NCBI GenBank assembly: GCA_963422465.1 | Contig: OY730169.1 | Location: forward strand, 4,278,001-4,342,000 | Direction of reading: 5' to 3' | Length of the DNA stretch: 64,000 nt | DNA from: Lichina pygmaea | Lineage: Eukaryota > Ascomycota > Lichinomycetes > Lichinales > Lichinaceae | Shown here: piece after piece, positions 44,129 through 54,114 of the stretch | How the letters are laid out: every line of letters starts with the position of its first letter | Numbering within the stretch: the first letter of the stretch is position 1 | Notes under the pieces: generated by a model | What the model was told of the DNA's origin: nothing | Database searches by the model: none | Seen by the model: only the letters and a program-made list of their open reading frames with translations | Made by a program: the position numbers and the translations under genes

Positions 44129-46930
44129 GTGACGACTGAGAAAAGTCTTCGGAGCGCAGGGAATTGCTGCCGCTGCTTCCGCCAAGGTCGACGACGAATC
44201 GCCGGTGGATGTACGCGCCCTCTTCGTACTCGAACGAGTCGCCGTCGTCGACGTACAGCGTCCCCTCGGCGTGGCCTTGCTTGTCCAGCGCGACGACCAG
44301 CGTGAACGGGTCCCATCGCATGAGCCCGCTGCTCCGACGGAACCGGTCCCGCCGCGGGATGACGTGCCCGCCTTGCATTAGCACGGGCGTCTTGTCGAGC
44401 GGGGCGGCCAGGGTCTTGCTCCCCGGCCCGCGGTGGACGGTGTAGTCGAAGTAGTCGTAGTACGGCTCGTCGTCGGCGAGATAGACGTCTGTCGTCGTCG
44501 CACCCTCGACGACGACGGGCTTCACCAGCAGACCGGTCGAGCCAAAGTAGAACTGGTCGTCGATGGCGAACCCCCGTTCGTCGTCGGGGAAGACGTAGTA
44601 CTGCGGTCGCAGGATCGGGCTGCCGTCGACGTGCGCCTCGTGGAAGGCCGTGTACCACGCCGGTAGGAGTTGGTATCGCAGACGAATGGCGCTGGTGATC
44701 ATGCTCTTGTACGGCTCCTCTGCCAGATACGGCTCGCGTCGGCGCGTGTCGATGTGCGCGTGCGCGCGGAAGAAGGGATAGAAGGCCCCGGCCTGGTACC
44801 ACCGGGTGAGCAGCTCGATGCTGGGGTTCCCGAAGAAGCCGCCGACGTCGGCGCCGGCGTTGGGAAAGCCGGCGATGTTCAGCGACAGGATCATCGGGAT
44901 CGACGCCGCCAGGTGAGGCCAGGCCGCCTGGTTGTCGCCCGTCCACACCGCACCGAACCGCTGGCTCCCCGCGAAGAAGGCCCGGGTGAGGACAAAGGGC
45001 CGTCGCCTTTCGCCCTTCTTGCGCTCGATGAGCCCCTGATACGTGCCGTCGATGATCGTCAGGCCGTTGAGGTTGTGGACGTCCCGGTGCTCCCAGTTTC
45101 CGTGGTGGATGTTATCCCTTGGGGCCGAGATCTCCGGTCCGTTGAAGATGGACGGCTCGTTCATGTCGTTCCAGAGGTAGAGGTTGGGCGTCGTGTACTT
45201 CCACCGGTCGTACCGGTAGAGGCCCGTCCACCACTTCAGCGCCGCTGGGTTGAAGCAGTCAACCCAGTGGGACGCGCCTGGCCAGCACCAGCCCTCGTAG
45301 ATCTTCCCTTCCTTGTCCAGCATGGCGTAGCCTTTGCTTGTCAGCTCGTCCACGACGAAGTAGTTGCTCGTCTTCTTGATGTGCGGGTCGATGATGGCGA
45401 CAAGCTTCCTGTCCCGCTCGTCGAGCTGTTGCTGCATCCCGACCGGGTCCTTGAAGTTCAGTGGGTCCCAGGTGAAGTACTTCCGGTCGTCCGTGTACTC
45501 GATGTCCAGCCAGATGGCGTCGTACGGGATGTTGTGCTTGTCGAACTTTCGGTCCACGTCACGGACGTCCTGGTCGGTGAAGTAGTTCCACCTGCATTGG
45601 TGATAGGCGATGGAGAAGTACGGTGGAAGCTGCGCGGTCCCGGTCAGCTCGGTGTAGGATCTAACAACATCTTGTGGCGTGGGACCAAGGAAGACAAAGA
45701 CATCCAGGATTCCGCTCTCGGAGAACCAGTGCGTCTGCGTACTGGTCCTGCCGCCGATCCCTAGACTCAGCGGATTGGTCGAGGCCTTCGACTTTTGGAC
45801 GTCGACCCAAGTCTCGGCCGCGTTCAGCCACAACACTCCCACCGTAGAACCTTTTCGCTTTGCCTGCATGAACGGTATGGACCCGTACAGCGTCATCGGG
45901 CTGTCCATCTCGTACTCGAACACGTCGGCGTTGTACATGCGATATGGCTGGCTGTATCGGCCCGCACCGCCACCACTTCGTCCACGAAAAGCTAGGTCAG
46001 CGGGGCATTCGACCAGGCTGGGCTTCACATCTGACGAACCGTGTTTCCTTCAGGGACAACGGAGCCGCATGCTCGGGGATGCCGTAGACATGGTCGTAGT
46101 CCTGGAAATTGATGTCGACGCCAACGCTCTCGGGGCCCTTTGGCTTGCTGTCTGTGTTGCCACCAAAGGTCTCCTCCCACCACGTGCTGTCGTCTTCCGT
46201 GGCATTGCCTCCGTTGCTGTCTCCCGTCTCGGGCTTCTTTTCCACCTTTGGCCTCCAATGCTCAATGTTGAAGAACCCTCGACCGTTGACGGCCACATGC
46301 GTCTCCCCGTCGCGAACAAACTCGATCCGGAAAGGGTCATGGGAGATGACCGCGACGTACGAATTCGACGGCCCATACCGAACCCTCGTGACGCGGTCCT
46401 TCTCGTCCTCCTTGACCGCGGTCTTACTAACATCCAAGCCACCCACCAAGGCCCACTGGCCCGCTTCGTTGTAGCGCTGTTTTCTGGCTTTACTCTTGTG
46501 CCGAAGTTCAATCTCCCCCTTCTGACGTCTTTCCTCGTCGACTGTGACTCTTGCGACCCCAGACGCCAAAAATGTCACCTCAAGAGGAAGTCGGATGGTC
46601 CCGCCATCCCGAGCAAGCTTCAAAATCGTTCCCACCAGTCTCCCATCCTTGAACGCAATTGAGTCCCAGCTCAGGATATATGGCGACACCCAGCTCGATC
46701 CCAGAGATGTTGCGGCGTCAGCGTACGCTTGCTGGCGCTTACAGAAGCCAGCTTGCTCGCACGTCTTGAAGTCGTGATGCTTCACCGCACCTAGCAGAAG
46801 CGTCACGTCGTCAGCTTGGACAGCCAGACACCGGTTCAGGATGCTCCTCACCAACAGTGACAAGGCAGATGGAGAAGACAGCGATCAGCGCCGCCCAGCA
46901 GCGTGTAGAGAAGCAGGAGGTGGCGATCAT
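43782..46930 (-). CDS. gls2: Glucosidase II alpha subunit, GH31 (3 exons, about 1007 aa)
   Basis: Catalytic subunit of ER glucosidase II, which removes the two inner glucoses from N-glycans during glycoprotein folding. Proposed exons on the minus strand are 46930-46852, 46790-46040 and 45975-43782, with introns of 61 and 64 nt, both with CTGAC branch points. Together they give 1008 codons including stop. Exon 1 supplies a signal peptide (MIATSCFSTRCWAALIAVFS) joined to GAVKHHDFKTC, the hallmark N-terminus of the family. The nucleophile is D547 in WNDMNEPS and the acid/base D624 in WTGDN, 77 residues apart as in known homologues. The GADVGGFFGNPS block is also present. A serine- and lysine-rich stretch at about residues 880-915 is unusual. 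There is no ER retention signal; the beta subunit normally provides retention. The neighbouring gene is divergent. Confidence 0.93.
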
Positions 46931-47111
46931 GACCTCAATTTCAGTTTCTCGACACTGTAAACGGGGCAGAGGAAGAGCGCCGTTGATAGAGCCACGTACT
47001 ACAAAAGATATAAGAGCTGCTACTATCTCATAGCGCCGGAACAAGCTCGGGATAAGCACTTAAGGGCTAAACTGCAGCTGACAACAGCTTTTAGCCTGTT
47101 GTACGTATGTC
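46931..47111. promoter_or_regulatory. Upstream region of the glucosidase gene
   Basis: Short segment between the glucosidase start and the inverted-repeat element. It should hold the core promoter of the minus-strand gene, but I see no distinctive motif. Confidence 0.3.
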
Positions 47112-47637
47112 CATTTCAGATGTAGTGCGGCTGTAGAAATTTTTGTAGTCTCATCACTTTTTGGTGGGTAGTCTATAATAGTGAGAATTTTCAGTTCTCG
47201 ACACTCATCTTCTCTGTCCTCAACCTATGCACATCATGACAAAGAGATACTACTCAATTGGAGAGCATATCCATGTGCTTTCTCTGGCAGAAGATACATA
47301 GCCATTCATACACCTACATTACAGAGATCACTAGCATGTCAAAGTCACAGATCACACACCTTCAAAAAAAAGCCTGAGAACAAGACTTTGACCTGAAGGA
47401 TTCCCAGCAATTAAAAGATGAATACATGCAGGATGCACCTAAGAGTGGTCATCCTAGGCTATACCAGGTCATTAGGTGTAGTTATTGACCTTGTCTATAG
47501 GTTCAGTTCCTACATTCTCATCAAGCAAGAACACCAAGGATGGGGACTTGGCGTATCATATAGAATTTCGACTCAATGCATCAAAAGTCATAAGACCACC
47601 AAAAATCTCTCGGCCGCACTACAGTACATCTGAAATG
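47112..47637. mobile_element. MITE-like inverted-repeat element (526 bp)
   Basis: Both ends begin CATTTCAGATGTA and continue as imperfect inverted repeats of about 55 bp (47112-47166 against 47637-47580), sharing GTGCGGC and ATTTTTG blocks. The interior encodes no protein. It lies between two divergent promoters, a common site for MITEs. I cannot find a clear target duplication, so the exact ends and superfamily are open. A B-box-like GGTTCAGTTCC at 47500-47510 hints at a possible tRNA relation. Confidence 0.5.
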
Positions 47638-47930
47638 AACCTTCGTAGCTGTCCCAAAACTCCAATTCAAGCCGCCAGATGAAAGTCACGTGCCGTGGAC
47701 ACTGTACGTACCTTGACGGCCCGTGCGGCCCGAGCCCCACCAGCCACGCCGGGACGGGCATTAGTAAGAACTAAGGAGGGCTGTCCGTGGCCGCCCAACC
47801 CCACTCCTGATCAACGATTGACAAGCCCACGCAGGATCCTCCAATATATCAATTCTTGAGCCCAAAGACTCAAGGCTATCTCAGATATACCCAGTCGATC
47901 AAAGCGGCGGCCGCCGATCAATCGACAGCG

Positions 47931-48805
47931 ATGAGTGCATCCGAGCGGACGTGAGTACCCTTTCATCAACCGTCAAGCGGTTGTCCCGAAGCAGACTTGG
48001 CTAAGGGGCATTAGGTTCATTGCAATCAAGCCAGACGGCGTGCAGGTAAAAGCTTTGGAAAGAAGAGCAACGGTTTGGCCACTAATGGCTCCATAGCGCC
48101 AACTCATTGGCCCCATCATCTCTCGCTTTGAGCAGAGAGGGTATGCCAGAGCTATACCTCAACATGTGCTTTCTGTCGTCATTCTGACCCCACTATAGGT
48201 ACAAGCTCGTGGCCATCAAACTCGTTTCTCCGTCCAAGGAGCATCTCGAGAAGCATTGTTAGTGGTCCTCCCCCACCGTCTCGCAGGTGGCTGCTGACAA
48301 AGGCTCCACCAGATGAGGACCTCTCCAGCAAGCCCTTCTTTCCGGGGCTGATTAAATGCAAGCAATACCCCCAACAGAGGATGCCCTGAGACTGCAGGTC
48401 GCCTAACCGAATGACATAGATATGCTCAGCGGACCCATCTGCGCTATGGTGTGGGAAGGCCGCGACGCTGTCAAAACCGGCAGATGTACGACTGGCCAAC
48501 TGTGACGATTCTATGCGGGGTCTAGACTGACATGACCGCCATTGGCAGCGCTTCTCGGTGCCACAAACCCGCTGGCGTCGAGCCCGGGCACGATTCGTGG
48601 GGATTACGCCATCGTGAGCACTGCCCGTCGATCTGCCAATTCTCGCAATTGCTCTAACGTCATATTCTAGGATGTCGGTCGCAACGTATGCCACGGCTCC
48701 GATAGCGTGGAGAGTGCCAACAAGGAGATTGCCCTGTGGTTCAAGGACGGCGACTTCGTCTCGTTCAAGAGTGCTCAGCACGACTGGATCTACGAGAAGC
48801 CGTAG
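47931..48805 (+). CDS. ndk1: Nucleoside diphosphate kinase (8 exons, 154 aa)
   Basis: Transfers the terminal phosphate from ATP to other nucleoside diphosphates, balancing the NTP pool. Exons are 47931-47950, 48015-48045, 48097-48140, 48199-48257, 48313-48357, 48420-48485, 48549-48613 and 48671-48805, exactly 155 codons with stop. The protein reads [17 protein letters not shown] at the start, has the NVCHGSDS active site with the phosphorylated histidine at H118, and ends [11 protein letters not shown]. Length (about 150 aa) and motif order match the family throughout. Intron 5 (48358-48419) begins GCAAGC instead of GT, the known minor GC-AG class; the frame requires it. All other introns are GT-AG and 46-64 nt long. 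Seven introns are many for so short a gene, but this density is usual for fungal NDK genes. Confidence 0.95.
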
Positions 48806-48912
48806 ACAGGGACCAAAGGACCAATGGTAGGTGGAACATGGCGCAAGCCGCCTCACTCTCTGCCATCATCTAACATTGAGGGAAGGACATCCGCTTGGGG
48901 ATCTGTGTTTGC

Positions 48913-48964
48913 CACGTGATCGAAGCTCTTGTACGTACTGGTAGGGGAGGTACATATCACGTGA
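48913..48964. promoter_or_regulatory. Two CACGTGA sites before the MRX11-like gene
   Basis: CACGTGA at 48913-48919 and the palindrome TCACGTGA at 48957-48964 lie 100-150 bp upstream of the MRX11-like start. TCACGTG is the core bound by fungal bHLH factors such as Cbf1. Function here is inferred. Confidence 0.4.
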
Positions 48965-49065
48965 TATCGATTCATGACTTTTGTCTGCACCGCCTGCTGT
49001 CGTAGCTGTCTTGGGCTTCACCGTGTTACGCCTTCGTCCGGACATTCGAGTAGGTCCTCCCGAAC

Positions 49066-49917
49066 ATGTTGGGACGCATTCGCCAGCGGATGTGGCAAGG
49101 CCGGAGCGTCCGCGCGCACCGGCTGCCTCGAAGCTCGAGTCAGGGCTACACCACCGAACCGCCCTCCGACGCCCGGTCACGTGTCGACCGGGTCATCAAC
49201 CGTCGTAAGCCTTCTGTATTCATCGTCGCTTGAGCTGCTTGGCCGTCTGTCTAGGGATCCAATGCAGACCATGGTGACGCTTTACGGGGCCTTCCAGTGC
49301 CGCGGTTTCTCCAACGCTTCGCGCTTCCTCTGCGCGATGCTCCTGTTACGCACATTGGCTCGTTCCTCGTCCTGCACGAGCTCACCGCAGTGATTCCACT
49401 GTTTCTGCTCACGGGCATCTTTCATTACACTCGATGGCTTCCGCCCTACATCAGCGAAGGAAAATGGGTCAGCGACGGCGTGGAGAAGTTTGGGCGCTAT
49501 TTCCGCAAGAAAGGCTGGCTGGGAGACGATGATATCACAGGAGGGGCCTCGAAATGGTGGGGAAGAGGCGAGAAGGGCGTCAGGCTGATTGCAGAGTATG
49601 CCCATTTCTGATTTACCCTGCGAGAAGCACTACCTTCAGAAATAGTACTGACCCACACGACGCTTAGACTTGCGACGGCGTATGCCGTAGTCAAGATCTT
49701 TCTCCCGTTCAGGCTGGCACTCAGCGTCTGGGCTACGCCATGGTTTGCCCGGGCCGCTATGACACCCGCTCTTGGACGGGTCAAGCAAGTCTGGATGGCG
49801 AGCTTCGGCCGCAAAGCTACAGCGAGTTCACGACCTGCGGGAATTGGTCCAACGGCAGGAGGAGGAGGAGGGGGGGGAGCAGGAATTAGCAAGCCGCCGC
49901 ATGATCTCAAGAGATGA
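49066..49917 (+). CDS. MRX11-like mitochondrial protein, FLILHELTA family (3 exons, 228 aa)
   Basis: Member of the fungal FLILHELTA family, which includes yeast Mrx11 (YPL041C), a component associated with mitochondrial expression complexes; its biochemical role is not known. Exons are 49066-49204, 49298-49595 and 49668-49917, 229 codons with stop. The N-terminus (MLGRIRQRMWQGRSVRAHRL) is rich in arginine and lacks acidic residues, a good matrix-targeting sequence. Residues 69-77 read FLVLHELTA, the family signature, inside a probable membrane segment (about 66-88). A second hydrophobic stretch lies in exon 3 (AYAVVKIFLPFRLALSVWAT). A stop codon in frame just upstream supports the start, and a glycine run precedes the C-terminus. 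The first intron (93 nt) has a less certain acceptor; the one chosen gives RVDRVINR-LPRFLQRF, typical of homologues. Confidence 0.85.
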
Positions 49918-50450
49918 TAGATGGTGGTCCCCACAGGAGATTCTTGGCTACAGCCGATGGATGGAATGGCTTGACGTTTGAGGTACGATTGCTTGGGAGC
50001 CTCTGATCCTGGCTGGAGTTGCAGTCTCGCTATTCTCTAACTTTGCTGTAGGCTCTATCAGCTCCGGCTGAAGATTGGAATGAAACCTCTTTCCAAGTTA
50101 TTGTCACTTGGCAGGTAGATACCTTGATAGGGGCCCACAAACAAAACCTAGCATACTAGGTCAGTTACCTCAATCATTCCAGATGAAGCTGCTACTTGAT
50201 TTTATAGTAGCTCCGTCGGCTGTGATGCTCACGTGACAGGCTTGCTAGCGTCGTAGTTTAGGTGGTCAAAGTCTTGGAATGACGTCAAATCTGACCTCGC
50301 TACATACGTGGGTACGTACGGACTTGTGGTCCATTTGTGATGAAGGGTACGAGGTACGTCATAGACCAAGGGCTAAATCCCCGCCCTACGCAACTATGTA
50401 TACTCGGTCACAATCCTCACGAGCTATCAACACAGACCGCCGTTGCTAAG
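49918..50450. promoter_or_regulatory. Intergenic region before PPX1, with a TCACGTGA site
   Basis: No gene seen. A TCACGTGA palindrome lies at 50229-50236, about 215 bp before the PPX1 start, the same motif as upstream of the previous gene. Several GTACGTAC-type palindromes occur, as elsewhere in the host region. Confidence 0.4.
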
Positions 50451-51796
50451 ATGTCTCTCCCTCGCACCTCCGTAAGAAAATTCCTCATCAGCGCCAAGGG
50501 GGCTCTGCATCGGGCATGCGAAGAGTCGCGCAGAGTGACCATTGTCATTGGAAATGAGTCCGCCGGTATCCCATCGTCAGTACGGCTTTGGAGGATGATC
50601 CGCTGATCTGAGTTGAAGATCTTGACTCCATGGCGAGCTCGATCCTCTTCGCGTACGTCCGCACATACGCTCAGCGGACTCTCAACTGGAGAGAAAAATC
50701 CTCAGATATCTACATACCTATCACGAACGTTCGAGCGGCCGACATCTCGCTGCGGCCAGAGTTCCTTGCTCTGTTCCCACTGGCCGGAATTAAGCCTACA
50801 GACCTCATCACCTTGGATGATATACCTCCACCCGCCGAATGCGGGAGTCGGCTGAAACCGGGGAATACCGACTGGATTTTGATTGACCACAACGCCCTAC
50901 AAGGACAGCTGGGGATGGTGTATCAGAGCCGGATTGCCGGCGTAATTGACCATCACGAAGATGAAGATTTTGTGCCACAAGACACCGGGGATGAGCCAAG
51001 GATGATAGAAAAAAGCGGCAGTTGCGCGAGCTTAGTAACTCAACATTGCCGAGACCCTTGGGATGAGATCTCCCTGCACCCTGCACCCAACGAGAATGAA
51101 GATGACGACTCTCTTGTCTGGGACGCGCAGCTGGCCAAGTTGATATTGGCTCCAATCTTGATTGATACTGCCAATCTGAAATGGGAACCTAAGGTGACGG
51201 CTCATGATGTTCGCGCGGTCGAGTATCTCGAGTCAAAGCTTGCCAGGCTACCACCGGACCTGGCAGATTACGACAGAGGAAGCTTCTATCAAGATATCAA
51301 CACGGCGAAGCAAAACATTGCTGGTCTCGCCACGAACGAGATCCTAAGAAAGGATTATAAAGAATGGACCGAGAAGGGCGACAGGAAGCTCGGGATCAGC
51401 TCGGTCGCTCGGTCGCTCGGGTGGCTTGCGGAACATGAGGCATCTGGTGCTCCGGCAGGCAACGCACCCACGGGACTGGGGACGTTGCTGCAAAACTTCG
51501 CCGAGGAGCGAGATCTGTCTCTGTACGCCATCATGACGGCGTTTACGGCCGCAGACGGCGGTTTCCAGAGGGAGCTTCTCGTCTGGGCTCGTGACGCCGA
51601 TTGTGTCCCGGTTCTGGAGCGATTCGGTGAGGCGGCCGACGAAGAGTTGGGTCTCGAACGCTGGCAAGGGAAGAGCCTTGGAATATCTGACGATGGCCAC
51701 GGATCGAGAGTATGGAGGCAGCATGAAGTGGGGAAGAACAGGAAACAGGTTGCTCCAATGCTACGTCGCTGCGTGGAGGAGACCTCCTATCGTTAA
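50451..51796 (+). CDS. PPX1: Exopolyphosphatase, DHH superfamily (2 exons, 430 aa)
   Basis: Releases orthophosphate from the ends of polyphosphate chains; fungal Ppx1 is a soluble DHH/DHHA2 phosphoesterase needing divalent metal. Exons are 50451-50565 and 50619-51796. Splicing joins GNESA to DLDSMASS, rebuilding motif I of the DHH family, whose aspartates D39 and D41 bind metal. Further motifs are IDHN (D128) and VIDHHED (DHH at 149-151). The C-terminal DHHA2 part ends WRQHEVGKNRKQVAP, conserved in fungal homologues. The length is usual for the family. A later in-frame ATG at 50630 would lose motif I, so the two-exon model is preferred. The intron is 53 nt. The gene lies on the same strand as NDK and the MRX11-like gene, but spacing and eukaryotic layout argue for independent transcription. 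Confidence 0.93.
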
Positions 51797-53642
51797 CGGA
51801 GAAGTGCACCATGCAGCAATCGGTTGCATCCAGCGGGACAAGCGTGGCAGAACTGCAGATATCAGATGACGCTACTTGACGCAAAAGCCTGACTACTCGT
51901 TGCCGGCAACATGTGTGCAAAATGCGGTGGATGCCTGTGTTGTGCACGGAGATGTTTCTGTCACAGCCCAGTCTAGTCCGCGCAGATAACATGCGATCGA
52001 GGTTGCGGTGCCGAGCCAGAAACTAGGGTATCGAATATCGCTGTCGCCTTACAGGGTCTGACGCTCGAGCCCACAGCCGTAGAGCCATACGAGCTCTGAT
52101 TCCGCAGCGGAATGATCTCACGGCATTCTGCCATCCACGGAGCTTGCTCAAGCTGTACCGGAGGAGCGTTGCGATGGACAGCGCACAAGGTGTGCGGCGC
52201 AGCCGCTTGGATGGGGTGTGGTCGTTGTTGTCCCCGGGCTCACAAAAGCCAGTCTTCTCTCGTCCGCGTCCGTGTCCACAGTGAAGCAGGGGACCGTCAC
52301 CATATGGCCGGTCATCTGCCCGCTGCAGCTGTTCCTGGGTTCTTCGGGTGCTGGCAATCAAGAAGTGCAGCAATGCTAGCCTCTTTGTTCCCCCCCGACC
52401 TGCCAAGCATACCGTCACAGTGCCGGCAACTCGGTGCTTTGGAGGGAGCGATGATACACAGGGACTGTTTGGCCTGGTGCTATGCGAGGCAAGTCCGAAC
52501 TCTATTGCTTCCTGTCGTCGAACGGCCGTCGTACGAGTAGGCAGACAACTCTAACGCCCCGCAGTTTCACGAGTACCTTTGCATGCACGTGTGTTCCGAC
52601 CGATACGGATTGCAGTGCTACCAGTCGGATCGACCATTGGAAGATTTTCCCTTTTACACAAGAAGGATGAAAAGGCCGTTGCCAAAGCTGTGAAGTCCGT
52701 TTCGGTGTCAGCGTCGGAAGCGCAGTGAAACGCTTCTTCTCAAGAGGACGAGCTGTCGGATCTACGTGACGAGCGAGACCGTTGGGTCGTCCATGGATAA
52801 TAATCGGGCGATGACCGCAGATGGCCATCGGCGTGCTCTCGGAGAAGAGCTGACGGTCTAGGGACGTCTTCGAGTTCCGTTGGACTATACTAGCCAGCGT
52901 CTCTTCTCGTAGACCTCGACAGTCATCCTCGGGCCCAGAGACACCGAAGACCATATCGACAGACTCGCAGGGCGGCGATGTGGAGTGTGACAATGACCAC
53001 CACAGGAAGCTTCTATTGCAAGATGCTTGTGCCAGTGCCGCCACATAATCTTTCAGGCGACTTGCGTATGTCACTTGCGATATGTCAATCGTCGTCGAGC
53101 TGACAATTCTAGTTCCACCAAGCTAGCACCGACCGCAGTAGAAGAAATGGGTGTACTATCCCTGACGCTTGTCCACCTCCATACTCGGTCAGACGTTGTG
53201 CAACGAAGGTCCACAAGCGGCCGTAGCAGCGGCGGTGGCGCCGTCCACTCGGCGGGCTCTCTCGTTCGACGATCAAATGTCGCGAATACAATAGCCTTGA
53301 CGAAGGCCAGCCAAGAAAGCTACTGGACCGTTGCTTGTCGGGCGCATAGTAGACTAAGCTAGTATGCACTAGAGCTGCTCTACCCCCATGATCATATGCC
53401 ACTACAAGCAGACACTTACAATAGCGCTCCCTGAAGCTCTCCAATCTGTCCCATCATTCTCGGATTGTCCGGTGTCGACAAAGGTCGGCGCGGCTACATT
53501 ACGGCATACCGTAGGGCCCGAGTACTGACATCTACAGGTCTTGCGGTATCTCCATGTCTTCTAGCACTCCGACATCTCCATCTTGCAAGCCCAAATCAAC
53601 GCGGCCATATTCCAATCCCTCATCACAAGAGAGGGCGGGGAT
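51797..53642. other. Gene-free region, nothing recognised
   Basis: Several open frames of 60-190 codons occur on both strands (the longest 53074-52502, minus), but they overlap, lack motifs and recall no family. CpG is frequent, so this is not part of the decayed repeat block. I assign no gene. The last 13 bases form one copy of the target duplication of the SINE that follows. Confidence 0.5.
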
Positions 53643-54101
53643 TTGATTTGATTTGATTTGATTTGATTTGATTCTTACACTGATTCGGCTGTTAAGCCAT
53701 GCAGAACTTCTTGAAGAATTTTTGTCTCTGGTAGACTTGACTCGGGGACCTCACGCATTTACCGTACACCCCGTGGTTTGTAGTGTACGTACTGTGGGAA
53801 ACCCCCAAACCCCGTAGGGGCCCGTAGGGGAAATAGGAAAACCACAGTAATGAGGGTTTTGTGGATCTTGACGGATATTGGGTGAGCTATTTCTTGAGGG
53901 TTTTCATACATCTTGCGAGGAGTACATCTTAGACAAGTTCTATGAATCTCGGGGGGTTTTTGTGGCAGAATGTGGGGTGGGTCAGATTCGAACTGACGAC
54001 TAGTTTAGTCAGGTTCTCCAGGCCTGACACCACTAGTTCCGGGTCATGGGTGCCACGTAGTGGGAAACTCTCACCAGCTTCCCACTACACCATGCCGCCC
54101 C
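53643..54101 (-). mobile_element. tRNA-derived SINE with LINE-matching tail (about 459 bp)
   Basis: Read on the minus strand, the element starts at 54101 with GGGGCGGCATGGTGTAGTGG, in which TGGTGTAGTGG fits the polymerase III A box at the tRNA position. A B box, AGTTCGAATCT (near 53992), lies in a perfect T-arm (GTCAG...CTGAC with a 7-nt loop), followed by CCACCCC, which pairs with the 5' GGGGCGG except for one base. A body of about 230 bp follows, then a tail near 53655-53725 almost identical to the local LINE 3' end (AAGTTCTGCATGGC, CAGTGTAAGAAT), and (ATCAA)n repeats. A 13-bp duplication AGAGGGCRGGGAT (53630-53642 and 54102-54114, one mismatch) flanks it. This is the full anatomy of a SINE mobilised by the LINE machinery. 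Confidence 0.85.
53974..54101 (-). ncRNA. tRNA-like head of the SINE
   Basis: 128 nt from acceptor-like GGGGCGG to CCACCCC. The distance between the A and B boxes is longer than in a plain tRNA, because of an inserted hairpin (GTAGTGGGAA...TTCCCACTAC) and a second one (GTCAGG...CCTGAC). It may descend from an intron-bearing tRNA. The anticodon cannot be assigned. Confidence 0.6.
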
Positions 54102-54114
54102 AGAGGGCAGGGAT

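Noticed and set aside
44670-45764. 364-codon open frame on the plus strand opposite the glucosidase gene
   Set aside because: It is an antisense shadow of a GC-rich conserved exon; the GH31 motifs are on the other strand and this frame has no recognisable domain.
46815-46851. A 37-nt first intron for the glucosidase gene
   Set aside because: It is also in frame, but it is shorter than usual fungal introns. The 61-nt alternative has a proper CTGAC branch point and joins the signal peptide directly to the conserved VKHHDFK start.
52502-53074. 190-codon minus-strand frame between PPX1 and the SINE
   Set aside because: No domain, start context or splice partner; frames of similar length overlap it on the other strand.
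53974-54101. A free-standing functional tRNA gene
   Set aside because: The T-arm and acceptor are tRNA-like, but the D and anticodon arms do not fold normally and the segment is the head of a larger element with target duplications.
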